Positions 59,000 through 64,000 of a stretch of 64,000 nucleotides of DNA are shown here, in pieces. Location of the stretch: contig CM055098.1 in assembly GCA_029204225.1 (NCBI GenBank), positions 6,647,746 to 6,711,745 of the forward strand, given 5' to 3'. Origin of the DNA: Diphasiastrum complanatum. Taxonomy: Eukaryota; Streptophyta; Lycopodiopsida; Lycopodiales; Lycopodiaceae. The stretch's first letter is position 1; every line of letters begins with the position of its first letter. The notes beneath the pieces are model-generated. The model saw only the letters and a program-made list of their open reading frames with translations, did no database searches and was not told where the DNA came from. The position numbers and the translations under genes are program-made.

Positions 59000-60286
59000 A
59001 GCAAAATCACGGATCTAGGACATAGAGTAGAATTTGAATGTGATCAATGTAAAGTAGTTGATAGGACAGGCAAGATCCTAGCACTGAAAAGAGACATGGA
59101 TACTTGTATAGATCAAGTCATTGTTTTTCTGTCTCTAGTCAGGTGCTCAGTACTTCTATTCATGCAAATAAAAGTTTACTTTGGCATTATAGACTTGGTC
59201 ACTTGAATCATGTTGTTGTACAACAAATGTCTTGACATTCTATTGTTCTTGATCTAGACTATCCTAGAGATAAATTCGAGTTACTTGTCTGTCAAGACTA
59301 TCTAGTTGGTAAACAAACTAGGAAACCATTTAGATCAAGCCATCAGCATACTGCTAGAGGATTGTTAGACAATGTACATTCAGACATTTGTGGCCCAATG
59401 AAAAATCCTTCACTGAAGGATGCGAAGTATTTTATAACTTTTATTAATGACTATGGTGTACTTTATCAAGAAGAAATCAGAAGTCTTCAATTGCTTTAGA
59501 ATCTTCAAGGAGCTTGCAAAAAAAGAGACTAGAAGGACGATCAAGGCCTTAAGGTCTGACAATGGTGGAGAATACATCTCTACCGAGTTTAAGGAGTACT
59601 GCCAGAGCCAAGGCGTTGAGCAGCAATTCATCACTCCTTACAGTCCTCAGTCTAATGGCTTAGCCAAGAGAAAGAACTGTACCCTGGTTGAATCAGCCAA
59701 ATGTATGCTAGTGCATGCATCGCTGCCCAAGAACTTTTGGGCCGAAGTTGTCTCCACTGCAGCTTATGTCCAGAACAAATGTTTGGCCAAGGCCCTCTCA
59801 GACAAAACACCCCGTGAGGTGTGGACAAGCTCCAAGCCTTATGTGAAGAACCTAAGAGTGTTCGGATGTGTTGCCTACACGGAGATCCCAAAAGACACGA
59901 GGAAGAAATTTAACTTCCAAGGTCTTAAGATCATCCTGATTGGATATACTTCATCTGATAACACATACAAGTTGTATGATCCCAATACCCAGCACGTCTT
60001 GTATAGTTGGGATACAATCTTTATCGCGGATCAGTTCGTCGACATCAAGGGCAAGAATATTGTTTCAAAAGAACCTTCATCACCTGCCATTGACATGACA
60101 ATTAGAGCTTCGGGCTCAAGCGTGTCCATTGTCGACCCACTATTTGATAGCGAATTAGACGAAGACATTGCTGATACACAACAACAAGTCCCAGGAGTGG
60201 TTTACCAGTCGATTCCTCCTAGAAGATCAAATCGAGTGCGCGCACATAGCCCACAAGGTATACTCCTGAGTCTGCATGTCTCTTGA
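59000..60286 (+). pseudogene. Copia N1 integrase
   Basis: Pre-integrase HYRLGHLNHVVVQQM near 59190 and NVHSDICGPMKNPSLKDAKY near 59375, a frameshift near 59455, then an open frame: KALRSDNGGEYISTEFKEYC near 59555; SPQSNGLAKRKNCTLVESAK near 59650, where the catalytic Glu (normally AERKN) is Lys; VFGCVAYTEIPKDTRKKF; a tail rich in Ser/Asp. The other two catalytic Asp are intact. Confidence 0.85.
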
Positions 60287-61878
60287 TATAGGAACCGACA
60301 ACAGTCGAAGAGGCACTCAGCCAACTAGACTTTGATCTCTAGAGAGAAGCTATGGACAGAGAGTATTCCTCTATGATCAAGAACCAGATATGGTCACTAG
60401 TCAAAGCTCCTATTGGCTACAATATCATTGATTGCAAATGGATCTTCAAGATCAAATACAATGCCAATGGAGCAATTGATCAAAGGAAAGCAAGACAAGT
60501 AGCAAGAGGATTCACTCAGATCCCCAACATCAACTATAGTAAGACTTTCGGTCTAGTAGTCAAGCATTTGTTGATCTAAGCCCTCCTGTAATATGCTGCA
60601 GCTGCCAACCTCGAAGTGCATCAACTTGATGTGCAAATAGCTTATCTGAATGGAGTTATACAAGAAGACATCTATATGATCCAGCCTGAAGGATACGCTC
60701 TGGAAGGTATGAAGAATCATGTTTGTAAACTCCATAAAGCACTCTTCGGCTTAAAATAGTCTACCAGAGCTTGATTTCAGAGGATCAACACGTTCCTCAT
60801 CGAACAAGGTTTCCAACCAAGCATTGTTGATTGCAATGTTTATTCCAAGTCAGTGCAACAATCCTTCATTATCATCACCTTATACATGGATGATACATTG
60901 TTTTTCAGCAACAATACCAATTTGGTTAAGGATTCTAAGCAGATGCTATTTTCAGAGTTGAACATGACTGATCTGAATGAAGTTCACTTTTGTCTGGGCA
61001 TTCAGATCCACAGAGACAGAGCGAGACGACTGATTTATATCACTCAACAAAGATATCTTCACAACGTCCTTGACATATACAATCTACTGAATTGTAAATT
61101 AGCTCACTCACCAATGGATCCAGGCCTGTATTTGTCAAAGGACCAATGTCCCCAAACCAAGCAAGAAGAGGAGCAAATGAGAGAGTGTCCCTATCGATCG
61201 ATACTTGCATCTCTCATGTACGCAATGGTCTGTACAAGACCAGACATCTCTTTTGTAAGCTCACTCAGCCAGTATATGGCTAATCATGGCATTACCCATT
61301 GGAAGGCTCTCATAAGAGTCATGAGGTATATTCGAGCTACCATAGACTAGTGCATTGGTTATGGAGAAGTCAGCAATGACAATCTTCATCAGCTCAATGG
61401 ATATACTGATGCAAGCTGGGGAGAAGATGTTGACAATCGTAAGTCCACATCTGGATTTACATTCTTTATCAATGGCGGTCCTATCTCATGGAATAGTTGT
61501 AAGCAAACCTCTATTCCTCTTTCTTCTACAGAAGCAGAATACATTAGTATTTCTCAATCTATTAAAGAAGCGTTTTGGTTGAGAAATTTACTGTCAAATA
61601 TTAATTTGTATCAGTACAACCCCACAATTTTAATTTGTGATAATCTGAGTGCTATTGCCTTATTGGCCAACCCTAGATTTCACTCTAGGAGTAAGCACAT
61701 TGAAATCAGATATCACTACATCAGGGGCAAGGTTCTCAACAAGGAGGTGAGCTTAACATATTGTAGAATGCAGGACATGGTTGCAGATATATTCACGAAG
61801 GCATTAAGTGTTAATGCACACAACAAGTTTTGTGCATTGCTTAGTCAGAAGATCAAGGCATTCACGGATCCAGATTAA
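60287..61878 (+). pseudogene. Copia N1 reverse transcriptase-RNase H
   Basis: RT: DCKWIFKIKYNANGAIDQRK, NYSKTFGLVVKHLLI, LEVHQLDVQIAYLNGVIQED, HVCKLHKALFGLK, active site LYMDDTLFF intact near 60890, MTDLNEVHFCLGIQIHRDRA, ASLMYAMVCTRPDISF. RNase H: GYTDASWGEDVDNRKST, SSTEAEYISIS, CDNLSAIALLANPRFHSRSK, IEIRYHYIRG, VADIFTKAL. Nonsense codons: TAA 60577, TAA 60589, TAG 60757, TGA 60772 and TAG 61348, all fitting Gln or Trp codons altered by C-to-T on one strand, plus a frame change near 61360-61580. Confidence 0.88.
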
Positions 61879-61890
61879 GGGGGGGGGGGG
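61879..61890 (+). other. Polypurine tract made of 12 G
   Basis: Homopolymer G12 between the pol stop and the LTR start TGTTGG. Its position is exactly that of the plus-strand priming tract. Confidence 0.8.
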
Positions 61891-62770
61891 TGTTGGATTT
61901 ATCTCCTTTACTCTCCTAAATCCTATGTTAATCTGTCTCCATTCATGTTGCTGCATTTCACTTTAGCAGAGGCTGACGTCACGGCCTTCTCATGCTCATC
62001 CCATGCAACTGTGCAAACAAATTTGACAATGACAGCAGCCACCCACGATCTCCCACAGACAGCACATCCACTTTGTACATTCTTCATCTGCACACCTGTA
62101 ACATTATGTATATATATTGGATACCATCTATATATTTAGTGTGTGTGAAAAATATAGCAAGCATCAGAAGCTTATCAGAGATAGACGAAGTAGATGCTTT
62201 TGTGCATCGATTATTTGTATTGTCAGTAATAGGTTTATTTCTATTTACAGATTGGATTAGCTGTGTGAAGCACGCGGTTTCATCCGCTATTGTTCTGCAT
62301 TATTGGCCTGTATATTTTGCTATACTTAATCTGATATAGCTTTGTTTCTTCTATGTTCAGATTTGTGTCAATTTTGCAATGCTTTTCTACATTTTATCTG
62401 ACTTTGGTATTGCTTAATCTGATAGCCTGCTTTTCATAAAATATTATCAATCTAGTTGTTCGCGACCGATTATCAATCGAGCTCAGTCTAGCTCTTTGCA
62501 AATAATTTGCAACTGATAACTTATCTTTCTGATGTTTTGTTGCTTAATGTATGGCTACGTAATCAGATCGAATGTGATTTCTATCACTAATATTCTGTTC
62601 GAGTCTAATAGGCATAGTCATGCTTAGGAAAAGAGTGAGATAGCTCATTCCGTTGCGCACGAACACTTTCCATTTGAGTTCATTTCTTTTTCTAGTTTGT
62701 AGTTCGCTTCTTTTTGTGTTCATTTCTTTTTGAGCTATTTTCGTTTCTCACACACCCTCTTTTCCCAACA
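61891..62770 (+). repeat. Complete LTR A shared by N1 and N2
   Basis: 880 bp, TGTTGG...CCAACA. It is the 3' LTR of N1 (G12 tract to the left) and the 5' LTR of N2 (PBS to the right at 62771). Contains TATATATTGG near 62110. Confidence 0.92.
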
Positions 62771-62782
62771 TGGTATCAGAGC
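62771..62782 (+). other. Copia N2 primer-binding site (tRNA-iMet)
   Basis: TGGTATCAGAGC directly after LTR A. Confidence 0.9.
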
Positions 62783-62924
62783 TATTTTTGTAGTCTGATA
62801 AGCTTCCAAAGTAATAAGACTCTAGTAGCCGATAGAGTAATTGTCTTCTTGTTCTATAATTTCGCACCAGATTTTTATACTTAAGTCACTGATAGTTTTC
62901 CTATCACCTAGACTAATCTTCCAC

Positions 62925-64000
62925 ATGGATTCCCAAGAGAAAGCCAGTCCTATCATGGACAAGCTTGATGGAGCCAATTACCATCTATGGAAATTTAAGA
63001 TGAAAATAGTGCTAATGGCTAAGGGATTGTATGACGTTGTTACAGGTGCAGAAGGAAAACCCGAAGCAGACGATGCAACAATCGCCAGATGGAAGCTGAA
63101 GGATGGAAAGGCTTTCGCACTGATCATCTTCAACATTTTGGATACCCAGATCGGCCATGTATCAGAGGCCTAGACATCCAAAGAAGTCTGGGACATCTTG
63201 AGCACACTATACGAAGTGCGAGATAAAGCTTCCAAGCTACATCTCAGGAAGAAATTTTACTCCCTCAAGATGACGAATGGTGATTTCCAACATTATCACA
63301 TCAACCAATTCAAGAACTTGCTGAAGCAAATGGCCGCTGTCGGATATGTCATAGACGATCAAGATGCAGTGATGCAACTGCTTACAAGCTTGCCAACCTC
63401 ATACAACAGTTGGGCGATGATCATCACGACACATCCAGAACTGACTCTTTTGAGAATCATTACAATGGTGTTGTAGGAAGACACGCGGAGGAACGAAGCC
63501 TCAAGTTCTTCTGCTGACTCTCATGCCTTGTACACCAACAAGAGCACGACTAAGTAGAAGAAAAAGAAAGACCCGAAGCAATCAAAGCAAGACCAGAAAC
63601 TAGCACAACACAAGGAACAGTCGAATCTGCAGACAAAGAAGAAGTTGTTTAGTAGATACTACAAGCGAAACAACCATGAAATTCAAGACTGCCGGATATT
63701 ATAAGCTAACAACAACAACTATAGAAGCTTCACAGCCTATTCAAAAAGCGGATCATGATGCCTTCATGACCATCCATCAAGGAGCATTTAATGACAGTTC
63801 TTGGTTTCTGGATTCTGGTGCCATTCAGCATATGACCAGTCTCATTGGTTGTTTCATGTCCTATACACCCTACAGTACCAGTAAATATGTTCACCTTGGC
63901 AACAATAGCACACAAGCCAGTAAAAGTGAAGGTACTGTAAGATTAAGCTTTGCAAATGATCAATCTAAGCTACTTTTTAAAGTCCTGTATGTACCAAATT
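62925..64000 (+). pseudogene. Copia N2 gag and protease, cut by the window end
   Basis: Start MDSQEKASPIMDKLDGANYH at 62925, close sister of N1. Stops: TAG 63171, TAG 63474, TAG 63555 and TAA 63702; at each of these N1 keeps CAG or CAA. The knuckle near 63650 reads SRYYKRNNHEIQDC, so both Cys of the first pair are changed while His is kept. Protease near 63815 is DSGAIQHM: the Asp-Ser-Gly survives but Thr is Ile. The element continues beyond the window. Confidence 0.88.

Overview
This window is plant nuclear DNA made almost wholly of LTR retrotransposons and their debris. The plant call rests on Copia and Gypsy polyproteins of plant type, primer-binding sites (PBS) matching the 3' ends of plant initiator-Met and Asp tRNAs, degenerate TTTAGGG-type telomeric repeats and long (GA)n microsatellites. 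A large, repeat-rich land-plant genome fits; the species cannot be told. No intact host gene, rRNA, tRNA gene or CRISPR array was seen. Element labels (B, C, D...) are mine; elements sharing a letter share an LTR family.

Layout. 1-2300: broken Gypsy polymerase (-). 2943-6262: Copia B1 (-), whose 3' LTR holds a solo LTR of family A. 6263-10018: gene-poor, with a candidate LTR with TA termini and a broken acidic coiled-coil frame. 10019-26580: a three-deep nest, Copia C (-) containing gag-only element D1 (-), whose 5' LTR contains Copia E. 26581-34532: Copia scraps C2, F, G and H. 34650-35893: remnant of a spliced gene. 37150-40131: second gag-only element D2 (-). 40132-54590: a second nest, Copia J inside the 3' LTR of Copia K inside Copia B2, itself between two LTR A pieces. 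54945-57209: diverged telomere-like arrays in inverted orientation with GA microsatellites. 57434-64000: two Copia A-family elements (N1, N2) in tandem sharing one LTR.

The strongest structural result is that two independent elements, E and J, have their two LTRs in opposite orientation, yet their target-site duplications match (TGCTA for E, TCATG for J), and the pol reading frame is cut into two complementary pieces on opposite strands. Mentally reversing one segment (15487-16974 for E, about 40132-47597 for J) restores the element and also the surrounding older elements. At E the two breakpoints carry the same 6 bp in inverted orientation (ATCACG / CGTGAT).

Nearly all coding regions are decayed. 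Wherever a nonsense codon can be compared between the sister copies N1 and N2 it is CAG/CAA to TAG/TAA or TGG to TGA, the pattern expected from C-to-T decay of methylated transposons. The least decayed coding blocks are the Copia E integrase-RT frame, the Copia K RT frame and the Copia J gag frame.
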